Positions 40,422 to 48,157 of a stretch of DNA of 64,000 nt are shown piece by piece (positions within the stretch are counted from its first letter, which is position 1; the number at the start of each line of letters is the position of its first letter). A program made the translations under genes and the position numbers. Location of the stretch: assembly GCF_021352225.1 (NCBI RefSeq), contig NZ_JAAUVI010000015.1, positions 1-64,000 of the forward strand, written 5' to 3'. The notes beneath the pieces were generated by a model. The model was not told the origin of the DNA and did not search any database. It saw only the letters and a program-made list of their open reading frames with translations. The stretch is from Methylobacterium sp. C25. Its GTDB lineage: Bacteria > Pseudomonadota > Alphaproteobacteria > Rhizobiales > Beijerinckiaceae.

Positions 40422-41318
40422 ATGATCGACTGGGATGACGTTCGGTATTTCCTCGCCGTCGCGCGCGGAGGCTCAGTGCGGGGCGCTGCCGCCCGCCTCG
40501 GGGTAAACCACGCGACCGTGCTGCGGCGTGTTGCCCAGCTCGAGGAACGCCTCGGGGTTCAACTCTTTGAAAAGCTGCCTTCGGGGTATCGCATCACGAG
40601 CGCGGGCGAGGAGGTCCTGGAACTCGCCGAACGGATGGAGGCAACGTCGCACCAACTGGAGGCTCGCGTCTTTGGGCGCGACCAGGGCGTGCGCGGGCTC
40701 CTGCGGGTGACGTTGCCTCCGCCTCTTGCGACGCACCTGCTCGTGCCGGATTTCGTCGAGTTTGCGCGTCTCCATCCGGACATCGAGATAGACATCTCGT
40801 CGTCCGGCGAGCTGGCGAACCTGACCAATCGGGACGCCGACGTCGCGATCCGCGTCGTCTACGACCGCAAAACCTTGCCACTCAATCTCCATGGCCTGAA
40901 GGGACCGGAGGTTTTCGGAGGCGTCTATGAGGCCCGGAATCGACTTTCCACCGTGCAGGCGGACGCGCCCGATCCCATGCGGTGGATCGTCATCAGCGCT
41001 CACGGCATTCCGGACTGGGCCGGCAAGATCGAGATTCGCAGCGACGCGGTTCCGTTCAGGGTCTCGGATGCCGAGGCGCAGCTCGCGGTGGTCCGGCAGG
41101 GGCTCGGTATGACCACGCTGCCGTGCTTCGTCGGCGACGCCGATCCACTTCTGGCCAGGGTCCCGGGCATCGAACTGCATCTCTACGGAACGCTCTGGCT
41201 CCTTACGCAGGGCGAGGCCCGGAAGACTAAGCGCGTGCGGCTCTTCACGGAGTTTATCACCCGTAGGCTCTCCGCCTACGCTCCGCTTCTCGCGGGAATG
41301 TCCATTCCGCTAAAGTGA
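40422..41318 (+). CDS. LysR-family transcriptional regulator
   Basis: A 298-residue LysR regulator. Its HTH has WDDVRYFLAVARGGSVRGAA, NHATVLRRVAQLEERLGV and LFEKLPSGYRITSAG. The effector domain follows (LRVTLPPPLATHLLVPDFVE, DADVAIRVVYDRKTLP, QGLGMTTLPCFVGDADPLLA). ATG 40422 fits the usual start; the five extra codons upstream are not conserved. The 262-bp intergenic space to the divergent SDR should hold its operator. The effector is unknown. Confidence 0.92.
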   Translation: MIDWDDVRYFLAVARGGSVRGAAARLGVNHATVLRRVAQLEERLGVQLFEKLPSGYRITSAGEEVLELAERMEATSHQLEARVFGRDQGVRGLLRVTLPPPLATHLLVPDFVEFARLHPDIEIDISSSGELANLTNRDADVAIRVVYDRKTLPLNLHGLKGPEVFGGVYEARNRLSTVQADAPDPMRWIVISAHGIPDWAGKIEIRSDAVPFRVSDAEAQLAVVRQGLGMTTLPCFVGDADPLLARVPGIELHLYGTLWLLTQGEARKTKRVRLFTEFITRRLSAYAPLLAGMSIPLK

Positions 41319-41580
41319 GGCGCGGCAGGTCACCAACGATGCTTCTTTCGGGCCAGCTGTTGCGAACGGACAGCCTCGGCATGCGCCCTACATTCTCAGT
41401 CGTGCAGAACGCCGACGGGTCAGAATCACGTTGATGGGCGCGAAGAAGCCGGAAGCTGGTAGTGTAGAGCGTCCGATCTCGCAGACGCTGCGAATAAGCT
41501 GACGATGCGCGACGCGATGCGAACCAGCAAAATCCCGCGGGTACATAATAACCAGAAGTCAGGAGGGTTACGGGATATTC

Positions 41581-42159
41581 GTGAACGATGCCGCCGGGCA
41601 AACGCTCTACCAGGATCCGGTCTGGAAAAGTCTGACAGGTCAAGAGTCTAGCCAAGCTTTGGGCAGTGGCTGGTTGGAGCGCATCTATATCAAAGAACGT
41701 GCTTTGGTTGAAGACACCCACTACGGCGCGCTCGAAACGTCGTCCGACTATCGCGTGCAATATCGATTGCTCACCCCACACGACCAGCCGCGCTGGGTCA
41801 TGGTGGATGTGCGAGCTTCGGTTGGTCCTTCTGACCAAGCGTTTATTGGCTTTCTCGGAACGTTGACGATCCTGCCTGATGCGACCGCCGGAGCTTATGA
41901 AGTCTTTGGACGCATCGACCATGATGGTAGGCACGAAGCAGCATATACACCTGCCGTCCGCAACCCAGCGCTCGTTGAGGATGCTACTTCCACCTGCGGC
42001 GCGCCTACTCTGAGGAAGCGCATACTGAGCGCCATCGGCCTAAGTCGAATGGCTCGACGGCACGTTGGTGTCGATGGAGCTTTCCGCACCCGCGTGACGC
42101 TCGACATGGCTTTGATTGAGCTAGCGGAGGAGTTGAAGCGACTGAAAAGCAGCCCGTGA
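41581..42159 (+). CDS. PAS-domain protein
   Basis: A 192-residue protein. Residues 1-95 form one PAS domain, starting at the second strand (NDAAGQTLYQDPVWKSLTG) and including VQYRLLTPHDQPRWVMVDVR and IGFLGTLTIL. The rest has a helical, Arg-rich region (LRKRILSAIGLSRMARR) and a C-terminal helix (MALIELAEELKRLK), with no kinase or cyclase domain. GTG 41581 is the only usual start in the frame; the PAS seems to lack its first strand, and the frame is open upstream to 41499, so the gene may be 5'-truncated. Ligand unknown. Confidence 0.7.
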   Translation: MNDAAGQTLYQDPVWKSLTGQESSQALGSGWLERIYIKERALVEDTHYGALETSSDYRVQYRLLTPHDQPRWVMVDVRASVGPSDQAFIGFLGTLTILPDATAGAYEVFGRIDHDGRHEAAYTPAVRNPALVEDATSTCGAPTLRKRILSAIGLSRMARRHVGVDGAFRTRVTLDMALIELAEELKRLKSSP

Positions 42160-42505
42160 CTGAGCCCAGTTAGCTTGCTGCCTGATTCTGCAAATATCCG
42201 GTTTTGAGAGTCTGCGGCTCAAGCTCGCACGGCCGACTGAACTTGGCCGATAGCAGTCTGGCTGGTTCTAAATCTAAGAAAAAGAAAGCGGACATCGTCA
42301 CGAGGCCCGATCGCTACCTATGTCGGTAATAGGATCCCCGGCCGCGAGGCCTGCAAAAGGTCACAGCGTCTTCATCGACAACTGCCATGATTGACGATGT
42401 CGATGTCGGCTATGGACCACATCTGTTTGATCAATACAATATCGGAGCGCACGTTCGCCTCATCGAACGACGGAAATACCCGCCGCCGCCAAAGAGGATC
42501 GAACA
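42160..42505. other. Intergenic stretch (346 bp), no gene seen
   Basis: Contains a degenerate dispersed repeat at 42228-42270 and the promoter region of the repeat-protein gene at 42506. Confidence 0.4.
42228..42270. repeat. Dispersed intergenic repeat, partial copy
   Basis: CACGGCCGACTGAACTTGGC followed by CGATAGCAG matches the GCGGCCGACTAAACTTGGCC core of the copy at 29871 with few changes. Confidence 0.45.
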
Positions 42506-43231
42506 ATGTCCAAGAACACTCAAACTCTCGCCGCCGCCCTGTTCTTGACGGTTGCCGGTTTCGGCCAGGCAAGCGCCTCGGATGCAGCCATCGCCGACAA
42601 CACCCCCCAGGCCTTCAAAGTGCTGACGGTTGTCGGCGCCGCCTACCATGACCCGCGGGTCGCCACGAACGCTGTCGAAGTCCGCCGCCAGGGCGGCTTC
42701 GCCACCGCCGGCGCCGTCGAGTGGAAGCTCAAGGCCGCCGGTCAGTCATCGAATGGCGCGGCTATCGATTTCCCGTCGGTGATCGGCGCCGCCTACCATG
42801 TCCGCAGCATCGCGACGAACGTGGCCGAGGTCCGCCGCCAGGGTGGGTTCGGTATCACCGCCGCCGTCCAGTGGACCGGCGCAGCCCAGGAACAGTCCCA
42901 GGCCGCAGTGATCGACTTCCCGTCAGTGATCGGGGCCGCCTACCACGACCGCCGCGTCGCGGTGAACGCGGTGGAAGTGCGTCGACAGGGTGGGTTCGCC
43001 ACCGCCGGCGCCGTCAAGTGGACCGACAGGTCCGAACGGACGGCCGAGGGCGTTGTCATCAACATGCCGTCCGTCATCGGGGCCGGCTACCATGACGCCC
43101 GTATCGCGACGAACGCCGTCGAGGTTCGTCGCCAGGGTGGCTTTGGAATGATCGCCGCCGTCCAGTGGCTGCCGGCCGCACCGGTGGAAGCCGCTGCCAA
43201 GTCGGAGCCGGTTCGCCTGGGCGCCCTTTAA
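42506..43231 (+). CDS. Secreted protein with four tandem ~49-residue repeats
   Basis: A 241-residue protein. Residues 1-25 form a Sec signal peptide (TQTLAAALFLTVAGFGQASA). The mature part has four copies of a repeat beginning near residues 42, 91, 140 and 189, so the period is 48-49. Each carries V-(V/I)-G-A-A/G-Y-H, A-T/V-N, VEVRRQGGF, and A-V-x-W. Units 1 and 3 share the FATAGAV form and units 2 and 4 the AAVQW form, suggesting duplication of a two-unit block. The alternating pattern of small, aromatic and Arg residues suggests beta strands. No known domain recognised. RBS AGAGGA precedes ATG 42506. It may bind a surface polymer or ligand; unknown. Confidence 0.85.
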   Translation: MSKNTQTLAAALFLTVAGFGQASASDAAIADNTPQAFKVLTVVGAAYHDPRVATNAVEVRRQGGFATAGAVEWKLKAAGQSSNGAAIDFPSVIGAAYHVRSIATNVAEVRRQGGFGITAAVQWTGAAQEQSQAAVIDFPSVIGAAYHDRRVAVNAVEVRRQGGFATAGAVKWTDRSERTAEGVVINMPSVIGAGYHDARIATNAVEVRRQGGFGMIAAVQWLPAAPVEAAAKSEPVRLGAL

Positions 43232-43254
43232 GGAGGCGCCGCCCGCGGCAGCCT

Positions 43255-44196
43255 TCACAAGGCCGCCGCCGCATCCTTCGCGGTATCCCGACCCAAGCCC
43301 ACCATGACCTCGCGCAGCCAACGGTGCGCGGGGTCATGGTCGTACGACGAATGCCAGAGCATCGAGATGGAGGACTCGTTGAGCTCAAGGGGAACCGGGC
43401 TCGTTCCCAAGCCGAGTTGCTCCGCGAATGTCACCGCCAGCTTGTCGACCATCGTGGCGATCAAGGGAGCGGCCTGAACATGGAAGGGGACCGTGGTGAA
43501 ACGTGGCGTCGTCACCATGAGCCGCCGTTTGCGGTCGATACTCGCGAGGGCGTCGTCGATCACTCCTGGACCCCGACCCGTCATCCCGGTCATGATGTGG
43601 GGGAATCGCAGGTAGTCTTCGAGCGACAGCGGGCCGCTCACACCCAGGAGTGCCGGGTTGAACAGGCAGAGGTAGCCGAACCGGTAAAGCGTACGAACCT
43701 TGTGGTGTGTCTGACCCTGGGAGATGACCCCTATGGCCAGATCGATCCGGTCGGCATCCAGTTCGTCGAGCACGGCGCCATAATCGAAGTTTCGCAGGGT
43801 CAGACGAATTCCTGGCGCCTCGCGCCCAAGGAAGGCCAGCAGCCGGGGAACGACGCGCGCCTCCACGCCTGGGACGGCGAGCGTGAACGACCGTTCGACC
43901 GTCACGGGGTCGAAGCTGTCCTCCTGGAGAACGATGCCCTGGAACTGGCGCAGGGCGGTACGGACCGGCTCGACCAGGGCCATGGCCCTCGGCGTCAGCC
44001 GCATGCCGTCCGGCAGGCGGGTGAGCAGTTCATCACCCAGCAGCTTCCGCAGCCGGGAAAGGCTGCTGCTCATGGCGGACTGGCCGATGCCGACCTGGGC
44101 GGCCGCGCGCGTCACGCTGCTCTCGGTCAGGAGGGCATCAAGTGCCACGAGCAGGTTCAGGTCGATGCCCGCGAGGTCATGGTGCTTGATGGTCAT
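43255..44196 (-). CDS. LysR-family transcriptional regulator (NodD/SyrM-like)
   Basis: A 313-residue LysR regulator of the subgroup starting D-L-N-L-L: LAGIDLNLLVALDALLTESS, VTRAAAQVGIGQSAMSSSLS and RLRKLLGDELLTRLPDGMRL. The effector domain follows (FTLAVPGVEARVVPRLLAFL, RIDLAIGVISQG, VDKLAVTFAEQLGL). ATG 44196 is 15 bp after the ogt stop, so it is the last gene of the long minus-strand run that begins with the RND adaptor at 52629. It may act on that run or on an aromatic-compound response. Confidence 0.92.
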   Translation of the reverse strand: MTIKHHDLAGIDLNLLVALDALLTESSVTRAAAQVGIGQSAMSSSLSRLRKLLGDELLTRLPDGMRLTPRAMALVEPVRTALRQFQGIVLQEDSFDPVTVERSFTLAVPGVEARVVPRLLAFLGREAPGIRLTLRNFDYGAVLDELDADRIDLAIGVISQGQTHHKVRTLYRFGYLCLFNPALLGVSGPLSLEDYLRFPHIMTGMTGRGPGVIDDALASIDRKRRLMVTTPRFTTVPFHVQAAPLIATMVDKLAVTFAEQLGLGTSPVPLELNESSISMLWHSSYDHDPAHRWLREVMVGLGRDTAKDAAAAL

Positions 44197-44211
44197 GGCT
44201 CGCCTCCACGG

Positions 44212-44721
44212 TCAGAGGAGCTGGCCGGAAGACGCCGCAGCCTTGGAGCTTTCCAGACCGAGAAGTCGCCTCTTGACCTCCAGGCCGCCCGCGAAGCCCG
44301 TCAGGGCACCGGCCGAACCGATGACCCGATGGCAGGGCGCGATGATCGAGATCGGGTTCTTCCCGTTCGCCGCTCCCACCGCCCTAAAGGCGCTTGGCCG
44401 CCCGATCTGACAGGCGATGTCGCCATAGCTCCGTGTCTCCCCGAAGGGGATGGTCAGCAGGGCTGCCCAGACGCTCTTCTGGAAATCGGTTCCCCGGAAA
44501 TCGAGCGGCACGCTGAAGGCCTGCAGCGTGCCGGCGAAGTAGGCTGCCAACTGGCGCTCCGTCTCCAGCAGCACGGGATGGGACGGGTCCTCGACCAAAG
44601 GCCCGAGCCGGACCCGCTTGGGGTCGTCGTCCTCCCAGAGGATTGCCGAGAGGCCGCGGTCGCTCGCGATGATCTTCAGCGCGCCGACCGGCGACGCCAC
44701 CGTTTTGAACGCGTAGCTCAT
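44212..44721 (-). CDS. ogt: Methylated-DNA-protein cysteine methyltransferase (Ogt)
   Basis: A 169-residue DNA repair protein that removes O6-alkyl groups from guanine by transfer to its own Cys. The acceptor Cys130 lies in IIAPCHRVIGS; the DNA-binding helix is RPSAFRAVGAANGKNP, and the N-terminal ribonuclease-like domain spans about 1-75. ATG 44721 with GGAGGG upstream is used; the frame to 44802 is not conserved. It sits in a collinear run with thiolase, DUF1272 and LysR genes. Placing alkyl repair beside efflux genes suggests a response to alkylating or electrophilic compounds (inference). Confidence 0.95.
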   Translation of the reverse strand: MSYAFKTVASPVGALKIIASDRGLSAILWEDDDPKRVRLGPLVEDPSHPVLLETERQLAAYFAGTLQAFSVPLDFRGTDFQKSVWAALLTIPFGETRSYGDIACQIGRPSAFRAVGAANGKNPISIIAPCHRVIGSAGALTGFAGGLEVKRRLLGLESSKAAASSGQLL

Positions 44722-44779
44722 GTCATCCCTCCAGTTTCGGCTGGACCTTGGCGAGCCGGTACGTTCGGCTCCCTGCAGG

Positions 44780-45082
44780 CTATGCCGGAGCCGGCACCGC
44801 ATCCGCGCCAGCCGGATCCGGCGTCATCACGCAGCCGCCGTTCTTGAGGACCCGCTTCGTGGACGCCGGGTACTTGCTCAAGCCGCCGACCGGACCGCCA
44901 ATCGGGCGGATCGGCCGCTCGACCAGGTTGCCGAGGCAGTTCGGGCAGTGGCCATCGAGGACGCCCTCCACGCAGTCGCGGCAGAAGGTGCATTCGAAGG
45001 TGCAGATGAAGGCCTCCCTCGAATCTGGGGGCAGATCCTTGTCGCAGCATTCACAGTTGGGTCTGAGATCGAGACGGGCCAT
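44780..45082 (-). CDS. DUF1272-family zinc-ribbon protein
   Basis: A 100-residue protein with the Cys-rich DUF1272 pattern: LDLRPNCECCDKDLPPDSRE, ICTFECTFCRDCVEG and GHCPNCLGNLVERP. The eight or nine Cys should form two zinc sites of ring or ribbon type. Residues 60-100 are a Gly/Pro-rich tail. ATG 45082 follows GGAGGA; the 11-residue extension to 45115 is rejected. Function unknown; the family is often found near redox or stress genes. It lies between the thiolase and ogt genes. Confidence 0.9.
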   Translation of the reverse strand: MARLDLRPNCECCDKDLPPDSREAFICTFECTFCRDCVEGVLDGHCPNCLGNLVERPIRPIGGPVGGLSKYPASTKRVLKNGGCVMTPDPAGADAVPAPA

Positions 45083-45148
45083 GCCTGTTTCCTCCCATGT
45101 TCGCGCCGCCGGCATCGGTGGTCGTGCGGGCCGCCGGCGGCCCGGCTC

Positions 45149-46339
45149 TCACCCAACGGTCTCGATGGCGAGCGCGATGCCCTGGCCGCCGCCGATGCAC
45201 AGCGTCACGACGCCCCGGTCGAGGCCGTCGCGTCGCATCGAGTGGATCAGGCGCGTCGTCAGGATCGCTCCCGTCGCGCCGATGGGATGGCCGTGGGCGA
45301 TGGCGCCGCCCTCGACGTTCACGACCTGCTCCGCGATCCCGAGTTCGTCCATGATGGCGATGACGATGGCGGCGAAGGCCTCATTGATCTCGAAGCGTTG
45401 CACCCAGTCGATGTCCCAGCCGGCGCGGGTCAGCGCCTGCCGCACCGCGGGCACCGGACCTAGACCAAACAGGCCGGGCTCGACGGCGCCGATGCCATAG
45501 GACACGAGACGGGCCACTGGCCGGAGATCACGGCGTTCGGCCCACGTCTCGTCCATCAGCACGAGGGCCGCGGCACCGTCGTTCAGCCCAGGCGCATTTC
45601 CCGCCGTGATCGTGCCGTTGGAGCGGAACGCAGGCTTGAGCCGCGCCAGCGTCTCCGCGGTCGTCTCTGGCCGGTTGTGCTCGTCCTTCTCGAACACCGT
45701 CGTGCCCTTGCGCCCCGCAACCTCGACCGGGACGATCTCGGCCCGAAAGCGACCTTCGGCCTGGGCGGCGGAGAACCGCGCTTGCGAGCGAGCAGCCCAG
45801 CGGTCCTGTTCCGCCCGGCTGATCTGAAACATCTCCGCAAGATCCTCCGTGTGCCAGCCCGAGGCCGCGTCCGAGAAGGCGTCATTCAGACCGTCACGAA
45901 GCGCGCTGTCGACCAGTTGCGCGTCGCCCATGCGATAGCCCCAGCGCCCGCTGCCGATCAGGTACGGGGCGCGATCCATGCTCTCCATGCCGCCCGCGAC
46001 ACCGGCGCTGACGTCGCCGAGTAGGATTTCCTGCGCCACGGAGACGATAGCCTGGGCGCCCGAGCCGCAGACGCGGTTCACGGTTAGCGCCGGCGTATCG
46101 ATGGGCAATCCGCCGCGGATGGCCGCCTGCCGTGCCGGGTTCATCTTGTTGCCGGCCTGGATCACGTTGCCCATCACGACCGTGCCGACCTCGTCGGGTT
46201 GGATGCCGGCACGCTCGACCGCGGCCCGCACCGCCGTGGCGCCCAGGGCGACCGCCTCGACCTCGCGGAGGGCGCCTCCGAGCGTGCCGACCGGCGTTCG
46301 GACCGGTTCGGCGAAGACGACGCGACGGCTGGAAGACAT
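45149..46339 (-). CDS. Thiolase (acetyl-CoA C-acyltransferase)
   Basis: A 396-residue thiolase. The nucleophile Cys91 lies in TVNRVCGSGAQAIVS, the catalytic His in GGAIAHGHPIGATGAI, and the second Cys in VTLCIGGGQGIALAIE, so both active-site blocks are intact. It can condense or cleave beta-ketoacyl-CoA in fatty-acid or polyhydroxyalkanoate metabolism. ATG 46339 follows AAGGA; the upstream frame to 46498 crosses a palindrome and is not protein-like. The adjacent upstream SDR at 46558 could be its 3-ketoacyl reductase partner. Confidence 0.95.
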   Translation of the reverse strand: MSSSRRVVFAEPVRTPVGTLGGALREVEAVALGATAVRAAVERAGIQPDEVGTVVMGNVIQAGNKMNPARQAAIRGGLPIDTPALTVNRVCGSGAQAIVSVAQEILLGDVSAGVAGGMESMDRAPYLIGSGRWGYRMGDAQLVDSALRDGLNDAFSDAASGWHTEDLAEMFQISRAEQDRWAARSQARFSAAQAEGRFRAEIVPVEVAGRKGTTVFEKDEHNRPETTAETLARLKPAFRSNGTITAGNAPGLNDGAAALVLMDETWAERRDLRPVARLVSYGIGAVEPGLFGLGPVPAVRQALTRAGWDIDWVQRFEINEAFAAIVIAIMDELGIAEQVVNVEGGAIAHGHPIGATGAILTTRLIHSMRRDGLDRGVVTLCIGGGQGIALAIETVG

Positions 46340-46440
46340 GGTCGGATCCTTCGTATCTGGATGATCGGTCGAGGCCGCCTGCGTGGCACGACGGTCGGCG
46401 CGACCGTGCTGGGGGGGTGTTCGGTCGCGCCGGTGAAGAT

Positions 46441-46476
46441 GCGGGTCGGGTGACCTCGGGCGAGCACCCGACCCGC
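46441..46476. repeat. Perfect 12-bp inverted repeat between thiolase and SDR genes
   Basis: GCGGGTCGGGTG and CACCCGACCCGC are exact reverse complements with a 12-nt loop. It resembles the palindromes at 10772-11370 in the GCGGG..CGGG/CCCGACCCGC arms. It may end or process the SDR mRNA, although a U tract is lacking. Confidence 0.55.
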
Positions 46477-46557
46477 CGTCGCCAGGAAAGGAGGGCAAGG
46501 ATCCTGGCGACTACAGGCGACCGGGTCTCATGGCCGCCTGATCCGGTTGGCCACGGC

Positions 46558-47298
46558 TCAGGCGTTTGCGCCGCCGTCGACCGTCACGGCCGTACCAGTG
46601 ACGTACTTCGCCTTGTCACTCGCCAGGAACGCCACGGCATTGGCGATGTCGTTGACCTCACCGTAGCGGCCGAGCGGCGACAGCGCTTTGAGCGCCGGAC
46701 CGAAGTCGCCGTGGGCCGGGTTCATGTCCGTATCGATGGAGCCGGGCTGCACCACGTTGACGGTGATGTTCCGGGAGCCGAGCTCGCGGGCGAGGCCCTT
46801 GGTGAAGGCGGTCAAGGCGGATTTCGTCAGGGAGTAGACCGACAGTCCGGCGCCACCCGGTACGCGGTCGGCGAAGTAGCTGCCGATGTTAATGATGCGG
46901 CCGCCTTCGCCGAGATGCGGGATCACGGCCTTGCTGGCCAGGATCACCCCACGGACGTTGACGTTGAGGAGGGCGTCGATGTCCTCCAGCGCCATGTCCT
47001 TGACCTCGGAGAAGCGGATGATGCCCGCATTGTTCACGAGGATATCGAGCCCTCCGAGAGCCCCGACGGCCTTCTCCACCGAGGCATGGATGGCCCCCGG
47101 GTTCGCGCTGTCGGCCTGGATCGCAGCCGCTTTCCGGCCATGAGCCTCGATGGCGCGGACCACCTCGTTGGCGGCGTCCGCCGACTTTTCGTAGGTGATG
47201 GCGACGTCGGCGCCTTCCGCGGCGAGCGCCTTGGCGATGGCGGCTCCGATGCCGCGGCTGGCGCCCGTCACGAGCGCGCGTTTGCCTTGCAGTGACAT
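46558..47298 (-). CDS. SDR-family oxidoreductase (3-oxoacyl-reductase-like)
   Basis: A 246-residue classical SDR. ALVTGASRGIGAAIAKALA and ILVNNAGIIRFSEV give the cofactor motifs, INIGSYFADRVPG and GLSVYSLTKSALTAFTKGLA the catalytic Ser and Y-x3-K, and NVVQPGSIDTDMNP the following loop. This subgroup includes FabG-like and sugar or steroid dehydrogenases. ATG 47298 follows AAGGAACACGACC. It sits between the ICL/PEP-mutase-like gene (33 bp upstream) and the thiolase (218 bp downstream). Confidence 0.93.
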   Translation of the reverse strand: MSLQGKRALVTGASRGIGAAIAKALAAEGADVAITYEKSADAANEVVRAIEAHGRKAAAIQADSANPGAIHASVEKAVGALGGLDILVNNAGIIRFSEVKDMALEDIDALLNVNVRGVILASKAVIPHLGEGGRIINIGSYFADRVPGGAGLSVYSLTKSALTAFTKGLARELGSRNITVNVVQPGSIDTDMNPAHGDFGPALKALSPLGRYGEVNDIANAVAFLASDKAKYVTGTAVTVDGGANA

Positions 47299-47331
47299 GG
47301 TCGTGTTCCTTCTGTTTTCAGGGGGAGAGGC

Positions 47332-48090
47332 TCAGACGAAGGCTCGGTGAGCCGCGTCCTTGAGCGTTGCAGTCGCCTGTACGTACGGGTTGGCGCCATG
47401 GCTGAGGCGCGCCACTCCGATCTCTGCGAGGCGGCCCTTCGCAGGAATTCCGTCCATCACCATCACGTTGACCGGGAGGGTGATGCCCTCGACGGCGCGG
47501 TGGATGAGCTTCTCGTCGCGCAGGCCCGGCACGAAGAACCCGGAGGCGCCGGCCTCGCCGTAAGCCTTGGCCCGTTCCAGCGCCTCGGTGATGTCCTTCG
47601 CCGGATCGGTGCCGCGACCAAGGAAGAGGTCGGTGCGGGCGTTGATGAAGAGCGGCAATCCGAGGTTGGTCGCCGCCTCGCGGATCGCCTTGATCCGCCG
47701 CGCCTGCTTGTCGATGGGATAGAGGCCGGGTCCCTTGACGACGCGGTCCTCGAAATTGATCCCGACGACGCCGAGACCGATGATCCGCGAGACGTTCCGG
47801 GCGAGCTCTTCCTCGTCCTCGGCATAGCCGCCCTCGAAGTCTACGCTCAGGGGCACGTCGACGACGGCGGCGATCCGAGCGGCCACCTGCTCGACATTGG
47901 CGAGCGGGAGGTCCTCACCATCCCGGTAACCCTGCGCCTCGGCGACGGCCCAGCTACTGGTCGCGATGGCCTTGGCGCCAGCCTCCCGAACGGCCTTGGC
48001 CGAGCCGGCGTCCCAGACGTTGTAGAGGATCAGCGGCGAGCCCTTGGCATGCAGGCGTGCGAAGAGATGGGCCTTGTCGACCTGGGTCAT
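47332..48090 (-). CDS. Isocitrate lyase / PEP mutase superfamily protein
   Basis: A 252-residue (beta/alpha)8 protein of the ICL/PEPM superfamily: SPLILYNVWDAGSAKAVREA, TSSWAVAEAQGYRDGE, VDFEGGYAE with the Asp/Glu metal ligands, GINFEDRVV, and FINARTDLFLG. It lacks the KKCGH loop of true isocitrate lyase, so a 2-methylisocitrate lyase-like, PEP-mutase-like or oxaloacetate-hydrolase-like activity is more likely. ATG 48090. It is 67 bp after the RND pump stop and 33 bp before the SDR, so it is part of the same run. Confidence 0.9.
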   Translation of the reverse strand: MTQVDKAHLFARLHAKGSPLILYNVWDAGSAKAVREAGAKAIATSSWAVAEAQGYRDGEDLPLANVEQVAARIAAVVDVPLSVDFEGGYAEDEEELARNVSRIIGLGVVGINFEDRVVKGPGLYPIDKQARRIKAIREAATNLGLPLFINARTDLFLGRGTDPAKDITEALERAKAYGEAGASGFFVPGLRDEKLIHRAVEGITLPVNVMVMDGIPAKGRLAEIGVARLSHGANPYVQATATLKDAAHRAFV

Positions 48091-48157
48091 GACGGACTCC
48101 TGTTTCTGACGGGGGTTGGAGGCGCGTCGGGACCGGCTGGCCTCGACGCGCGGGGGA

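Noticed and set aside
43165..44847. Plus-strand open frame of 560 codons
   Set aside because: Antisense to the LysR and ogt genes.
46132..47295. Plus-strand open frame of 387 codons
   Set aside because: Antisense to the thiolase start and SDR; Arg/Pro-rich shadow.
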